Assembly: GCF_025917005.1 (NCBI RefSeq)
Contig: NZ_CP078091.1
Coordinates: 558,001 to 622,000, forward strand
Length of the DNA: 64,000 bases
Source: Porphyrobacter sp. ULC335
Lineage (GTDB): Bacteria; Pseudomonadota; Alphaproteobacteria; Sphingomonadales; Sphingomonadaceae
Direction of reading: 5' to 3'
The translations under genes were made by a program, and so were the position numbers. The notes below the pieces were generated by a model. That model was not told the origin of the DNA and ran no database searches. It saw only the letters and a list, made by a program, of their open reading frames with translations. Below are positions 43,688 through 52,312 of the stretch, in pieces (position 1 is the first letter of the stretch; each line of letters opens with the position of its first letter).

Positions 43688-44971
43688 ATGACGATGACCA
43701 TGACCAGCGACGCCATCCCCGGCGAGCCCGCCGCCACCGTGTCTTTCCGCACGGTGCTGTTGTCGATGGTGGTGCTGTGGGCGACCTATTTCGCGCTGAC
43801 CACCTTCCGCAGTCTGGTGATGGACTTCGGCCTGCAGTTCGAACTCGGCTGGCGGCGGCTGATGGTGACCGGCATTGGCGTGCTTCTGACACTGGTGCTG
43901 TGGCTGCTGCTGCGCCTGTTCGACAACCGCCCGCTGTGGCTCAAGATTTCCGCCGCGATTGCCTTTGCCTTCCCGGTCGCCCTGGCGATCGGGCAGGTCA
44001 ACCAGTGGGTGTTCAAGGACATGGAGCTGGCGCAGGAGAAGCTCTACGCCAAGAAGTACAACATCAACCTGCGCCGCGATGAAAGCGGGAACCTGCTGGT
44101 CGATGTGCCGGTGCGGCGGGTCAGCCCGGCCGGGCCGGGCAGTGACGCGGATGCCACGCGTGAAGAAGTGGTCGGATCCGAGGCGGTGATGATCGCGCCT
44201 GCGGAAACCTACTCCGATTTCTGGCGCAAGCTGCTCGACGTCGCGCTGGGGCGGTATTTCCTGCTGCTGGCATGGGCATCGACCTATTTCGCGCTGCTGG
44301 CGGGTGTGCAGGCGCGTGCGGCACAGCGGCGCGAGGAACAGTTCCGCTCTGCCGCCAAGGCCGCCGAGCTGCTGTCCCTGCGCTATCAGGTGAACCCGCA
44401 TTTCCTGTTCAACACACTGAATTCGCTATCCGCACTGGTTATGACCGGCCGGGCCGACCGTGCGGAGAAGATGATCCAGACGATCAGCCGCTTCTACCGT
44501 CACAGCCTCGCCAATGAACCGACCGCCGATGTTGCGCTGCTGGACGAGTTTGACCTCCAGAAGCTTTATCTCGATATCGAGACTGTGCGTTTTCCCACGC
44601 GGCTGGTGACGGTGTTCGACCTGCCGCCCGATCTGGAGGAAGCCCGCGTGCCGGGGATGATCCTGCAACCACTGGTCGAGAATTCGGTGAAATATGCGGT
44701 CTCGCCCGTGTCGCGTCCGGTTACGATCACGCTTGCCGCGCGCGAGGAATTCGACCGGTTGGTCATCACCGTCGGCGATGACGGACCCGGCGTGCCGCAG
44801 GGCACCACCCACGGTTTCGGCATCGGCCTGGCCAATGTCCGCGACCGGCTGGAGGCGCGCTTCGGCCCCGATATCGGCTTCAGCTCCGCCCCTGTGCCGG
44901 GCGGCTATTGCACGGAAATCCGTATTCCCTTGTCGCGACCCATCAACCACCAGACAAACCGCCATGCATGA
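43688..44971 (+). CDS. LytS-type sensor histidine kinase (His_kinase family)
   Basis: This is a 427-residue membrane sensor kinase. Four hydrophobic segments are seen: about 21-39, 52-72, 78-103 and 192-215. The extracytoplasmic loop of about 90 residues lies between the third and fourth. The cytosolic His_kinase domain contains LSLRYQVNPHFLFNTLNSLSAL with the phosphorylated His, N-box LQPLVENSVKYAV, GDDGPGVP and GFGIGLANVRDRLEARFG. I chose ATG 43688 (MTMTMTSDAIPGEP); an ATG at 43631 in frame would add 19 residues. Its 3' end overlaps the response regulator start by 8 bp, so it is the cognate kinase. The signal is unknown. Confidence 0.92.
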   Translation: MTMTMTSDAIPGEPAATVSFRTVLLSMVVLWATYFALTTFRSLVMDFGLQFELGWRRLMVTGIGVLLTLVLWLLLRLFDNRPLWLKISAAIAFAFPVALAIGQVNQWVFKDMELAQEKLYAKKYNINLRRDESGNLLVDVPVRRVSPAGPGSDADATREEVVGSEAVMIAPAETYSDFWRKLLDVALGRYFLLLAWASTYFALLAGVQARAAQRREEQFRSAAKAAELLSLRYQVNPHFLFNTLNSLSALVMTGRADRAEKMIQTISRFYRHSLANEPTADVALLDEFDLQKLYLDIETVRFPTRLVTVFDLPPDLEEARVPGMILQPLVENSVKYAVSPVSRPVTITLAAREEFDRLVITVGDDGPGVPQGTTHGFGIGLANVRDRLEARFGPDIGFSSAPVPGGYCTEIRIPLSRPINHQTNRHA

Positions 44972-45719
44972 TAGCGAAACCGAAGACACCGCACTGCGGA
45001 CCCTGATCGTCGATGACGAGCCCCTTGCCGTCGAGCGGGTGCAGGTCATCTGTGCCGAAATCCCATCCGTGCGCGTGGTCGGCACCGCGAGTGATGGCGC
45101 CGCCGCGCTGCGGCTGGCGGAAAAGCTCGCACCCGACCTCGTCCTGCTCGACATGACCATGCCCGAAATGGACGGGCTTGGCGTGGCGCGGCATTTTGCC
45201 GAGCAGTCGCAATCGCCGGTGGTGATCTTCGTCACCGCGCATGATCACTTCGCGGTCGAAGCCTTCGATCTGGAAGCGGTCGATTATGTGCTGAAGCCCG
45301 TCTCTGCCGACCGGCTGGAGCGCGCGATCGAGCGTGCCGTCGCCCGCCGCGGCCAGCGCCGCCAGAAGGCCAGCCGCCATCTCGACGAGCTGTGGGTGCC
45401 GCACCGGTCGGAACTGCTGCGCATCGCGGTCAGCGAAGTGCACCAGATCGATGCCGAGCGCGATTATGTGCGCCTGCATGTCGGCGGTGCGGAGGCGGGG
45501 CGTTCCTACCTCCTCCTCCAGACCATCGCGGGGCTGGAGGAACGGCTCGATCCCGAACAGTTCATCCGCATCCACCGCTCCACCATCCTGCGCCGCGATC
45601 ATATCCGCGGGTTGCGGCACGATGGCTTGGGCGTGTGGTCGGCGGAACTGGTCAATGGCGAGGCGCTGCGCATCGGCCGCACCTATCTGGCCCGCGTCAA
45701 AGCCATGGCGGGACGGTAG
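44964..45719 (+). CDS. LytTR-type response regulator
   Basis: The 251-residue protein has a receiver domain (1-125; phosphorylation site Asp63 in LVLLDMTMPEMDG, active-site Lys in YVLKPVSADR) and a C-terminal LytTR DNA-binding domain (about 145-250; LRIAVSEVHQIDAERDYVRLHV, IRIHRSTILRRDHIRGL). LytTR regulators bind imperfect direct repeats upstream of their targets. The start is ATG 44964, overlapping the kinase stop by 8 bp, which fits translational coupling. No target operon is evident next to it. Confidence 0.96.
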   Translation: MHDSETEDTALRTLIVDDEPLAVERVQVICAEIPSVRVVGTASDGAAALRLAEKLAPDLVLLDMTMPEMDGLGVARHFAEQSQSPVVIFVTAHDHFAVEAFDLEAVDYVLKPVSADRLERAIERAVARRGQRRQKASRHLDELWVPHRSELLRIAVSEVHQIDAERDYVRLHVGGAEAGRSYLLLQTIAGLEERLDPEQFIRIHRSTILRRDHIRGLRHDGLGVWSAELVNGEALRIGRTYLARVKAMAGR

Positions 45720-45790
45720 AGTCTTTGTTTGCGTGCCACCTTCGGTGGCGCAGACCACCCGCCCCGCAGTTCGCGTCAGCGAATCCAAAT

Positions 45791-45832
45791 AAAAAACGGC
45801 CCGAACCCCAGGGACTGGAAGGGTTCGGGCCG
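45791..45832 (-). terminator. Rho-independent terminator after urcA gene
   Basis: On the minus strand a 12-bp stem CGGCCCGAACCC / GGGTTCGGGCCG is followed by TTTTTTATTTGG. It terminates the UrcA gene (stop at 45880); there is no T-run on the plus side, so it serves the minus strand. Confidence 0.88.
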
Positions 45833-45879
45833 TATGGCCTGCGCGTTGAGTTAGGCGCAGGACGAAACGTGCGCGCGGT

Positions 45880-46218
45880 TCAGCCGCCGCGCTGCTCGTT
45901 CGAGATCAGTGCAGCGACCTGCTGCTTGGCATTGCTGCGGGCCTTGGCGAGGCAGGCCAGCGCCTCCTGGCTCATCACCCGCGAACCAGTGGTCGGGCTG
46001 GTCGTCCGGCAAACCGAACGCACTGCCTTTTCCACGCGCTGGTCGAGCGTGCGCTGACCGGCGGCAGTGCCGAGATCGAGGTCGTTCGTGGGGACCGAAA
46101 TGGTCATGTGCTGCATATCGCCGCCAGTGGCCGGGCCGGCGAAGGCAGGGGAAGCGACAGCACCGGCAAGGCCAAGCGCCGCAAGCGTGTGGGTGATTGT
46201 TTTCGCAAGGGGTTTCAT
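45880..46218 (-). CDS. UrcA family protein, secreted
   Basis: This is a 112-residue protein with a signal peptide (TITHTLAALGLAGAVASPAFAG, cut after AFA). The mature region has the UrcA pattern (MTISVPTNDLDLGTAAGQRTLDQRVEKAVRSVCR and MSQEALACLAKARSNAKQQVAAL), with two cysteines (SVCRT, LACLA) that could form a disulfide. UrcA proteins are short exported proteins of alphaproteobacteria with unknown function. ATG 46218 is preferred to a start at 46233. A strong terminator follows. Confidence 0.87.
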   Translation of the reverse strand: MKPLAKTITHTLAALGLAGAVASPAFAGPATGGDMQHMTISVPTNDLDLGTAAGQRTLDQRVEKAVRSVCRTTSPTTGSRVMSQEALACLAKARSNAKQQVAALISNEQRGG

Positions 46219-46444
46219 CTCTCTATCCTCCAAAAGCAGGGACTTGAGATCGGGCGGGGGGTCCGATCCGGGGGGTCAAGTGTCCTGCCGAAACCCCTGA
46301 TACGACGCTGCTGACCCCTGCGCATTCGACCTTCGATGAAGCCGCTTGCGCCGCTCGACGGGCGGACAGGCCGGATGACCAATGGTGTTGGCCGGGCGAC
46401 AAATGGCGGTTTCCAATCGACCGGCGCAGCGCCATAGTGCCGCC
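46219..46444. other. Gene-free 226-bp stretch upstream of urcA
   Basis: Both flanking genes read away from it (urcA on the minus strand, the small membrane protein on the plus strand), so it holds two promoters. I see no convincing -35/-10 pair by eye and no small gene. Confidence 0.4.
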
Positions 46445-46717
46445 ATGAGTTGGGCGACGGTCATCATCTTCCTGCTGGGAATCGCCAACTTCGCGATCAA
46501 CCGTGCGGTGTTCGATCGCGGACACCCGCTATTCGCGCGCCTGCCGCAAGCCAGCCAGACACTCGGCCAGCGCGCGGCGCTTGCCAGCGAGTTCGCGGTC
46601 CTGTTCTTCGCGCTGCTGCTCTCGGTCGAAGGCTGGCCGGGCTATGCCTGGGCCTATGCGGTCTACACCGCCGTCAACGCGGGCGCTGCGTGGCTTATCC
46701 TTACCCGGCGGGTATAG
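46445..46717 (+). CDS. Small membrane protein, unknown function
   Basis: This is a 90-residue protein with three hydrophobic stretches: about 2-20 (SWATVIIFLLGIANFAINRA), about 40-60 (ALASEFAVLFFALLLSVEG) and about 66-88 (YAWAYAVYTAVNAGAAWLIL). I do not recognise a family. The ATG at 46445 opens with the first segment. Seven bases separate it from the metallophosphoesterase, so the two should be one transcript. Confidence 0.72.
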   Translation: MSWATVIIFLLGIANFAINRAVFDRGHPLFARLPQASQTLGQRAALASEFAVLFFALLLSVEGWPGYAWAYAVYTAVNAGAAWLILTRRV

Positions 46718-46724
46718 GGCCGCC

Positions 46725-47486
46725 ATGCCAACCCGCCTGTTCCATATCAGCGATGTCCATTTCGGGGTGGAAGACCGCGCCGCTCTCGACGCCGTGGCCG
46801 GAGCGGTCGCGGCCGAGCGGCCGGATGCAGTGGTCTGCACCGGCGATCTGACGCAGCGCGCCAAGCATTCCGAATATGCCGCCGCGCGCGAGTGGTTCGC
46901 CGCGCTGGGCGTGCCTGTGGTGCTCGAGCCGGGCAATCACGACATGCCCTATTACAATCCGTGGGAGCGCTTCACCGATCCTTTCCGTCGCTACGAACGC
47001 CTGCGCGCGGCGGTGAGCGGCGGGTTTGAATCCCCCGACGTGGTGTTGGTGCCGCTGCGCACGACGGTGCGCGCGCAAACCCGCTTTCCATGGTCGGACG
47101 GGGTGGTGAAGCCCACCGCCCTCAACGCGGCGCTTGCCTTGATGGAGGCGCTGAAGGGCGATCCGCGCACGATTATCGTCATCGCCCACCATCCGCTGCT
47201 GGGTGACGAGGGCAAGCCGCACAATCCCACGATCGGCGGCGATACTGCTTTCGCCCGGCTTGCCGCTGCGGGTGCCCATGCGGTGATCTCTGGCCATGTC
47301 CATGTCCCCTTCGATCAGCAGCGCGCATGTGGCGGCCAAGCAATGCGGATGATCGGGACGGGCACGCTATCGACCCGCCTGCGGCATGATGCGCCGGCGA
47401 GCTGGCGGGTGATCGACTGCGCGCCGGGCGGTGCCATCGAAACCCACCTGCGGCTGGTGGGTGCGGGCGCACCATCGGTAATCTGA
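46725..47486 (+). CDS. Metallophosphoesterase
   Basis: This 253-residue phosphoesterase belongs to the calcineurin-like class. The metal ligands are DVHFG (near residue 10), GDLTQRAKHSEYAAA, GNHD, the His of VIAHHPL and GHVHVPF, so the dinuclear site is complete. Substrates in this class include cyclic nucleotides and phosphoesters; the closest type (CpdA/icc-like) would be a cAMP phosphodiesterase, but this is inference. ATG 46725 is used; the frame extends upstream only into the small membrane protein gene. Confidence 0.9.
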   Translation: MPTRLFHISDVHFGVEDRAALDAVAGAVAAERPDAVVCTGDLTQRAKHSEYAAAREWFAALGVPVVLEPGNHDMPYYNPWERFTDPFRRYERLRAAVSGGFESPDVVLVPLRTTVRAQTRFPWSDGVVKPTALNAALALMEALKGDPRTIIVIAHHPLLGDEGKPHNPTIGGDTAFARLAAAGAHAVISGHVHVPFDQQRACGGQAMRMIGTGTLSTRLRHDAPASWRVIDCAPGGAIETHLRLVGAGAPSVI

Positions 47487-47643
47487 CCGGGGGCTGTCTT
47501 AACCTTTTCTCTATTGCCGGTCTTAAGACTTTGTTGGTGATAAGGGCCTGCAGGCTCGGGATGCGTGTGCGTGCAGGCACTTTCCTGCCGTGCCCTGTTA
47601 ACCGGCAAGCCGCCAATTGGGCGGCGTGTTCCTGTTTTGGGGA

Positions 47644-47847
47644 ATGGCTATGGAGATGATCAAGGCGTTGACGCTCGGCGCGATCCTGTCCGCGACGATA
47701 GCGCTGGTGATTGGGTCGCAGGGGTCCAGCGGCGGGGCACTGGCGATCCACATGGCGCATATCGCCGATTTCAAGCTGTACTGGTCGTGGCCGATCTTCC
47801 TGTCCGGCAGCGGACTATCCTTCGGGCTCATGCTGATGCAACGTTAG
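47644..47847 (+). CDS. Small two-segment membrane protein
   Basis: This is a 67-residue hydrophobic protein with segments at about 5-23 (IKALTLGAILSATIALVIGS) and about 45-63 (WSWPIFLSGSGLSFGLMLM), and a short polar loop with HMAHIADF. I do not recognise a family. The choice of start is between ATG 47644 (MAMEMIKAL) and ATG 47650; the first is used. Coding is supported only by the frame, the hydrophobic pattern and the good start context, so certainty is moderate. Confidence 0.6.
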   Translation: MAMEMIKALTLGAILSATIALVIGSQGSSGGALAIHMAHIADFKLYWSWPIFLSGSGLSFGLMLMQR

Positions 47848-47894
47848 GCTCCGGGTTTCCCCCCTAAGCGGTCGCAAGACGCGGAGGCGCGTGG

Positions 47895-47931
47895 CAAAAC
47901 AAAAGGGCGGCTCCCTTGCGGGGCCGCCCTT
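47895..47931 (-). terminator. Terminator of the rplM-rpsI operon
   Basis: On the minus strand the stem AGGGCGGC..GCCGCCCT is followed by TTTTGTTTTG. It lies 60-95 bp past the rpsI stop. Confidence 0.88.
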
Positions 47932-47991
47932 GATGTTTCCGGAAACCGGAGTTTGGCTTTTGGCGGTTCGAGAAATGCCCCGGAAGCGCGA

Positions 47992-48507
47992 TTAGCGCTT
48001 CGAGAACTGGAAGCTGCGGCGGGCCTTGGCCTTGCCGTACTTCTTACGCTCGACCACGCGGCTGTCGCGGGTCAGGAAGCCTTCTGCCTTCACGGCCGAA
48101 CGCAGTTCCGGCTCGTACTTGGTGAGCGCCTGGGCGATGCCGTGCTTCACAGCGCCGGCCTGACCCGAAAGCCCGCCGCCGCGCACGGTGCAGACCACAT
48201 CGTACTGACCGGTGCGGTCGGTGATGGTGAAGGGCTGGTTGATCACCAGACGCAGCGTCGGACGCGCGAAGTAGGTTTCCTGATCGCGGCCGTTGATGGT
48301 GATCTTGCCGGTGCCCGGCTTGACCCACACGCGGGCAACCGCATCCTTGCGGCGGCCGGTGGCGTAGGAACGGCCCTGTGCGTCGATTTCACGGTCGCGC
48401 AGCGGCATGGCCACGCGGGCGATCTCGGCAGCGTCGCCCTGCGGCACGCCGGCGGCGATGTCCTTGAGGTCGGCCAGGTCGGACACGGTGGTGGTTTCAT
48501 CAGACAT
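47992..48507 (-). CDS. rpsI: 30S ribosomal protein uS9
   Basis: S9 is a small-subunit protein whose C-terminal tail reaches the P-site tRNA. The 171-residue protein has the normal core from about residue 47 ([27 protein letters not shown]), the motif [21 protein letters not shown], and the closing basic tail [17 protein letters not shown]. An extra ~45-residue acidic N-terminal extension precedes the core, as in other alphaproteobacteria. It touches the rplM stop codon by a single base, so they form the usual rplM-rpsI unit. Confidence 0.98.
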   Translation of the reverse strand: MSDETTTVSDLADLKDIAAGVPQGDAAEIARVAMPLRDREIDAQGRSYATGRRKDAVARVWVKPGTGKITINGRDQETYFARPTLRLVINQPFTITDRTGQYDVVCTVRGGGLSGQAGAVKHGIAQALTKYEPELRSAVKAEGFLTRDSRVVERKKYGKAKARRSFQFSKR

Positions 48508-48986
48508 TATGCGGCCACCTTGTTCTTGCGGTTCATGGAAGCGACGTCGAGCACCTGCGGCTTCTGGCCGTCATGCGGATGCTCGGTCCCGACATAGAGG
48601 TGCAGCGCGCGCATCTGGTCACGACCGAGGGGGCCGCGCGGAATCATACGCTCGACAGCCTTCTCAAGCACGCGCTCGGGGAAGCGGCCGCCCAGCACCT
48701 TGGCCGGGGTCGTTTCCTTGATGCCGCCGGGGTGACCGGTGTGCTTGTAATAGATCTTGTCGGTCGACTTGTTGCCGGTGAACTTCACCTTCTCGACATT
48801 GATGACGATCACGTGATCGCCGCAATCAACGTGCGGGGTGTAGGTCGGCTTGGTCTTGCCGCGCAGGATGTTGGCGATGATCGCGGCCAGACGGCCGACG
48901 ACGAGGCCATCGGCATCGATGATGTGCCAGTTCTTTTCGACCTCGGCCGGTTTGATCGACCGGGTCTGCTTGGTGAGCGCCTTCAT
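48507..48986 (-). CDS. rplM: 50S ribosomal protein uL13
   Basis: L13 is an early-assembly large-subunit protein. The 159-residue protein begins [20 protein letters not shown] and contains [38 protein letters not shown] and the C-terminal [17 protein letters not shown] part. It is followed by rpsI. The upstream minus-strand stretch shows TTGACT at 49106-49101, a plausible -35 box, but no good -10. Confidence 0.98.
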   Translation of the reverse strand: MKALTKQTRSIKPAEVEKNWHIIDADGLVVGRLAAIIANILRGKTKPTYTPHVDCGDHVIVINVEKVKFTGNKSTDKIYYKHTGHPGGIKETTPAKVLGGRFPERVLEKAVERMIPRGPLGRDQMRALHLYVGTEHPHDGQKPQVLDVASMNRKNKVAA

Positions 48987-49144
48987 GGCATGTATCCTTG
49001 GTTCGAAACTGTCTGCCGGGAGAATGTCCGGGAGAATCGCCCCCGCCGATCATGCGACCGAGCGGAGAAGTGGGGCGCAAATGTCGCCGACACCCGTCAA
49101 AGTCAAGCAAAAGCGCCATTTCGCGATACGGTAAAATAATACCG

Positions 49145-49462
49145 CTAGCCCGAAACGGCTCCGGTCAGCCATGCGAGCGTTGCCGGATGGGCCTCATCGA
49201 CACGCCAGCCAAGGATCGCGGGCGTGTCGTAGGGATGCAGCTCACCGAGCCGCTCGACCACGTCATCCAGTCGCTCGGCGGTGGTCTTGAACAGCACTGC
49301 GGTCTCAGTGCCCGAAGCGCGGGCACCCTCCCAGACAAACCGGGATTCGATCGTGCCGAGGATATTGGCGCAGGCGATCAGCCCTTCATCGAGCAGCGTG
49401 TCGGCTGCGGCGCGAGCGCTCTCGATGTCAGGAAAGGGGCACCAGACGAGAGCGGCACCCAT
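49145..49462 (-). CDS. cutA: Divalent cation tolerance protein CutA
   Basis: CutA is a small trimeric protein linked genetically to copper tolerance in E. coli, but its biochemical role is unsettled. The 105-residue protein has LLDEGLIACANILGTIESRFVWEG (the family's central strand), VLFKTTAERLDDVVERLGELHPYDTPAILGWRV. It directly follows ctaA: the ctaA stop and the cutA start share bases at 49462-49464. The copper link and a cytochrome oxidase assembly gene in one unit fit together. Confidence 0.93.
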   Translation of the reverse strand: MGAALVWCPFPDIESARAAADTLLDEGLIACANILGTIESRFVWEGARASGTETAVLFKTTAERLDDVVERLGELHPYDTPAILGWRVDEAHPATLAWLTGAVSG

Positions 49463-50544
49463 CAGGCGGCGGCTCCGCCCTGCCGTGCAACCCCGTCGCT
49501 ATGCATCGCCCACACTGTTGCTGCGACCGTCAATGCGCCGACCAGCTGGTGCGACGCGGCGATCCACAGCGAGACGCCGCTCATCACCGTGGCAATGCCC
49601 AGCAATACCATCGTCCCGAAGGCGGTGTGCACGGCAAGGCTGGCGAACCTGTCAGACTTGCGCACCCGGCGCGCCAACCACACCAGCGCGGCGACCGCGA
49701 TCCACGCCCACGAGCGGTGCAGGAAGTGGAGCAGGAAGGGATCATGGGTCAGTGACCAGAACACGCCGCGCGACCAGTCCAGCTCCGGCACCAGCCGCCC
49801 GTTCATCAGCGGCCAGTCATTGGCGGCAAGGCCTGCATTCAACCCCGCTACCCACGCGCCGAGCAGCAGCTGGATGAACAAAACGCCCGCCACCAGCGCA
49901 GCCCCGGCGGTCAGCGGCGCAGGGCGGGCCGTGTCGTCCCGCGCGAGCCGCCGCAAATCACGCGACGTCCACACCAGCCCCGCCAGCAGGAACAGCGCCG
50001 TCAGCAGATGCGCGGACAGGCGGAAGTGGCTCACGTCGGTAAGGTCGGTCTCGCCCACGCCCGAGGACACCATGTACCAGCCGAGCGCGCCCTGACCGAG
50101 GATCAGCGCAAACATCGCCGCCAGCCGCAGGCCGTAGCCCGCCGGGATCGCCCGGCGCAGCGCGAAGACGATCAGCGGCAGCAAAAAGGCCAGCCCGATC
50201 ACGCGCCCGAGGATGCGGTGGAACCATTCCCAGAAGAAGATGAACTTGAAGGCGGCAAGGTCCATCCCGGCCGGGCCGCTCTCCATCCGGTACTCGGCGG
50301 TCAGCCGGTACTTGGCGAATTCGGCCTGCCATGCCGTCTCGTTCAGGGGCGGGAGAATGCCGCTGACGACGTTCCATTCGGTGATCGAAAGACCGCTCTC
50401 GGTCAGCCGCGTGATCCCGCCGACGACGACGATCATCACCACCAAAAAGGCGACAATCTCGAGCCAGCGGGCAATCGCCAGCGGACGGGCGCGGGTGTGG
50501 GGGGCGGGCCGGAACAGGTTCGACACGGAGGCGGACGTAGCCAT
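49462..50544 (-). CDS. ctaA: Heme A synthase (COX15/CtaA)
   Basis: CtaA oxidises haem O to haem A for the cytochrome c oxidase. The 360-residue protein is the COX15 type of alphaproteobacteria, with eight membrane segments, and has the family signature VVGGITRLTESGLSITEW near residue 42-59, the early WKFIFFWEWFHRILGR-type loop, and QGALGWYMV. Conserved His ligands are seen in EWFHRIL and FRLSAHL. It lies upstream of cutA. The divergent MerC-like gene starts about 120 bp away, across an inverted repeat. Confidence 0.95.
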   Translation of the reverse strand: MATSASVSNLFRPAPHTRARPLAIARWLEIVAFLVVMIVVVGGITRLTESGLSITEWNVVSGILPPLNETAWQAEFAKYRLTAEYRMESGPAGMDLAAFKFIFFWEWFHRILGRVIGLAFLLPLIVFALRRAIPAGYGLRLAAMFALILGQGALGWYMVSSGVGETDLTDVSHFRLSAHLLTALFLLAGLVWTSRDLRRLARDDTARPAPLTAGAALVAGVLFIQLLLGAWVAGLNAGLAANDWPLMNGRLVPELDWSRGVFWSLTHDPFLLHFLHRSWAWIAVAALVWLARRVRKSDRFASLAVHTAFGTMVLLGIATVMSGVSLWIAASHQLVGALTVAATVWAMHSDGVARQGGAAA

Positions 50545-50627
50545 GATCGGCGCTCTTTGTGCCCGCGCGACCGCTTTCGCAAGTCCGTTTGCCGCAAAGG
50601 CCTATGCGGTGGGTGCAAGTCGTCCTT

Positions 50628-50655
50628 GCACAATGTAACAACATTACATATGTGC
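50628..50655. promoter_or_regulatory. Interrupted palindrome between ctaA and merC-like gene (possible metal-regulator operator)
   Basis: ATGTAA-CAACA-TTACAT is a perfect inverted repeat; the outer GCACA and TGTGC extend it with a single-base offset. It covers the start region of the MerC-like gene. Zur and related metal regulators bind AT-rich dyads of similar size; the identity of the regulator is a guess. Confidence 0.5.
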
Positions 50656-50664
50656 GGTCACAGC

Positions 50665-51066
50665 ATGCCCCAAAATGCCCTCCCTCCCGCGAGTCGAAGC
50701 TCGCTGCGCCCCACGCTGCGCCGCCGACTCGATCAGATCGGGATTGGGCTGGCAGGCCTGTGCGCGGTTCACTGTCTGGCGACGCTGGTGGTGATCTCGA
50801 CACTCGGTTTCGGTGGGCACTTCCTGTTTGACGAGAGCATCCACCGCGTCGGCCTGGCGCTGGCGCTGGGCGTGGCAGCCGTGGCGATCGGCTGGGGCCT
50901 GCTCCGCCACGGACGGTTGCTGCCCTTCACCATTGCGCTCGGGGGCCTGCTGCTGATGGCGGCTGCGCTGATTGTGCCGCACGGGGCGAACGAATTCCTG
51001 CTCACCCTGCTGGGGGTTGCGCTGGTATCGGCCGGCCACTTGATGAACCTGCGCGCCGCGCGCTGA
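50665..51066 (+). CDS. MerC domain-containing membrane protein
   Basis: This is a 133-residue membrane protein with the MerC pattern: [20 protein letters not shown] (about 19-38) with the Cys-x2-His-Cys pair, then three further membrane segments (about 40-56, 66-86, 92-110), ending [19 protein letters not shown]. MerC family proteins include mercury transporters, but in the absence of a mer operon this kind is likely a metal-related membrane protein. The ATG at 50665 is preferred because the ATG at 50650 lies inside the palindrome. Confidence 0.82.
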   Translation: MPQNALPPASRSSLRPTLRRRLDQIGIGLAGLCAVHCLATLVVISTLGFGGHFLFDESIHRVGLALALGVAAVAIGWGLLRHGRLLPFTIALGGLLLMAAALIVPHGANEFLLTLLGVALVSAGHLMNLRAAR

Positions 51067-51124
51067 GCCCCTGCCTAAATCTCGTGGTTGCACCCTGTGG
51101 GCGAGCGCCTATGTCTCGCGCATT

Positions 51125-52108
51125 ATGAACACCTCCAAGAGCATCACCCTCAACGGCGCGCCGCACCGTTCCGCCGCCACGACCATCGCCGATCTGGTCC
51201 GCGAGCTTGATCTTGCGCCCGAAAAGGTCGCGGTTGAACGCAATGGCGCAATCGTCCCGCGCTCGACTTTGGCCGAGGCCCCGCTGGCTGAGGGTGACAC
51301 GCTGGAAATCGTGCATTTCGTCGGCGGGGGCGATCATGCCGCTGACACATGGACGGTCGCGGGGCGCACCTTCACCTCGCGGCTGATCGTCGGCACCGGC
51401 AAATACAAGAGCTTCGAGCAGAACGCGGCCGCCGTCGCCGCTTCGGGCGCGGAGATTGTCACGGTCGCGGTGCGGCGGGTGAACCTCAGCGATCCCAAAG
51501 CGCCGATGCTGACCGACTTCATCGACCCCAAAAAGATCACCTACCTGCCCAACACCGCGGGCTGTTTTACCGGCGAGGATGCGGTGCGCACGCTGCGGCT
51601 GGCGCGAGAGGCGGGGGGCTGGGATCTGGTCAAGCTGGAGGTGCTGGGCGAGGCGCGCACGCTCTATCCCGACATGCGCGAAACACTGAAGGCGACCGAG
51701 GTGCTGGCCAAGGAAGGCTTCCTGCCAATGGTCTATTGCGCCGACGATCCGATTGCGGCGAAGCAGCTTGAGGATGCGGGCGCGGTCGCCATCATGCCGC
51801 TTGGCGCGCCGATCGGATCGGGGCTGGGCATCCAGAACCGGGTGATGATCCGCCTGATCGTCGAAGGTGCGAAGGTGCCGGTGCTGGTCGACGCGGGCGT
51901 CGGCACGGCCTCGGACGCAGCCGTCGGCATGGAGCTGGGCTGCGATGGTATCCTGATGAACACCGCTATCGCCGAAGCCAAAGACCCGATCCGCATGGCC
52001 CGCGCGATGAAGCTGGCGGTGGAGGCGGGCCGCGAGGCCTATCTGGCTGGCCGCATGGCGCGGCGGATGTATGCCGATCCTAGCTCGCCGCTGGCGGGAC
52101 TGATTTGA
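51125..52108 (+). CDS. thiSG: Fused ThiS-ThiG (sulfur carrier plus thiazole synthase)
   Basis: This 327-residue protein joins a ThiS ubiquitin-like sulfur carrier (about 5-68, ending VHFVGGG) to ThiG thiazole synthase (about 75-327). ThiG makes thiazole phosphate from deoxyxylulose phosphate, dehydroglycine and ThiS thiocarboxylate. The ThiG part has [25 protein letters not shown] with the imine-forming Lys, and [16 protein letters not shown] and [24 protein letters not shown]. In stand-alone ThiS the C-terminal GG must be free for adenylation, so here the domain needs processing or acts in cis. No TPP riboswitch was recognised in the 58-bp leader. Confidence 0.93.
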   Translation: MNTSKSITLNGAPHRSAATTIADLVRELDLAPEKVAVERNGAIVPRSTLAEAPLAEGDTLEIVHFVGGGDHAADTWTVAGRTFTSRLIVGTGKYKSFEQNAAAVAASGAEIVTVAVRRVNLSDPKAPMLTDFIDPKKITYLPNTAGCFTGEDAVRTLRLAREAGGWDLVKLEVLGEARTLYPDMRETLKATEVLAKEGFLPMVYCADDPIAAKQLEDAGAVAIMPLGAPIGSGLGIQNRVMIRLIVEGAKVPVLVDAGVGTASDAAVGMELGCDGILMNTAIAEAKDPIRMARAMKLAVEAGREAYLAGRMARRMYADPSSPLAGLI

Positions 52109-52113
52109 TTGGA

Positions 52114-52243
52114 TTCACGCGAAGACGCGAAGATCGTCGCGCTCGCGGCTCGTCAGGGCCACTAACATTAAGCCTTGCATGGTGTCAGTGAGCGGCCTCG
52201 CCGCATGACCCGACCTTTTCGCGCCTTTGCGTCTTCGCGTGAA
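52114..52243. repeat. Intergenic element bounded by 19-bp inverted repeats
   Basis: TTCACGCGAAGACGCGAAG (52114-52132) is matched at 18 of 19 positions by the reverse complement of CTTTGCGTCTTCGCGTGAA (52225-52243). The arms are separated by 92 bp that encode nothing evident. Similar arms are, to my recollection, common between genes in sphingomonads. Confidence 0.6.
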
Positions 52244-52312
52244 CAAAACACACCTAACCTTAAATTAACCATCCCGTGCGACGTTCTCCCCCGTCTGAAG
52301 GAGACACGCGCC

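Noticed and set aside
51067..51124. TPP riboswitch before thiSG
   Set aside because: The leader is only 58 bp and shows none of the conserved TPP-box elements.
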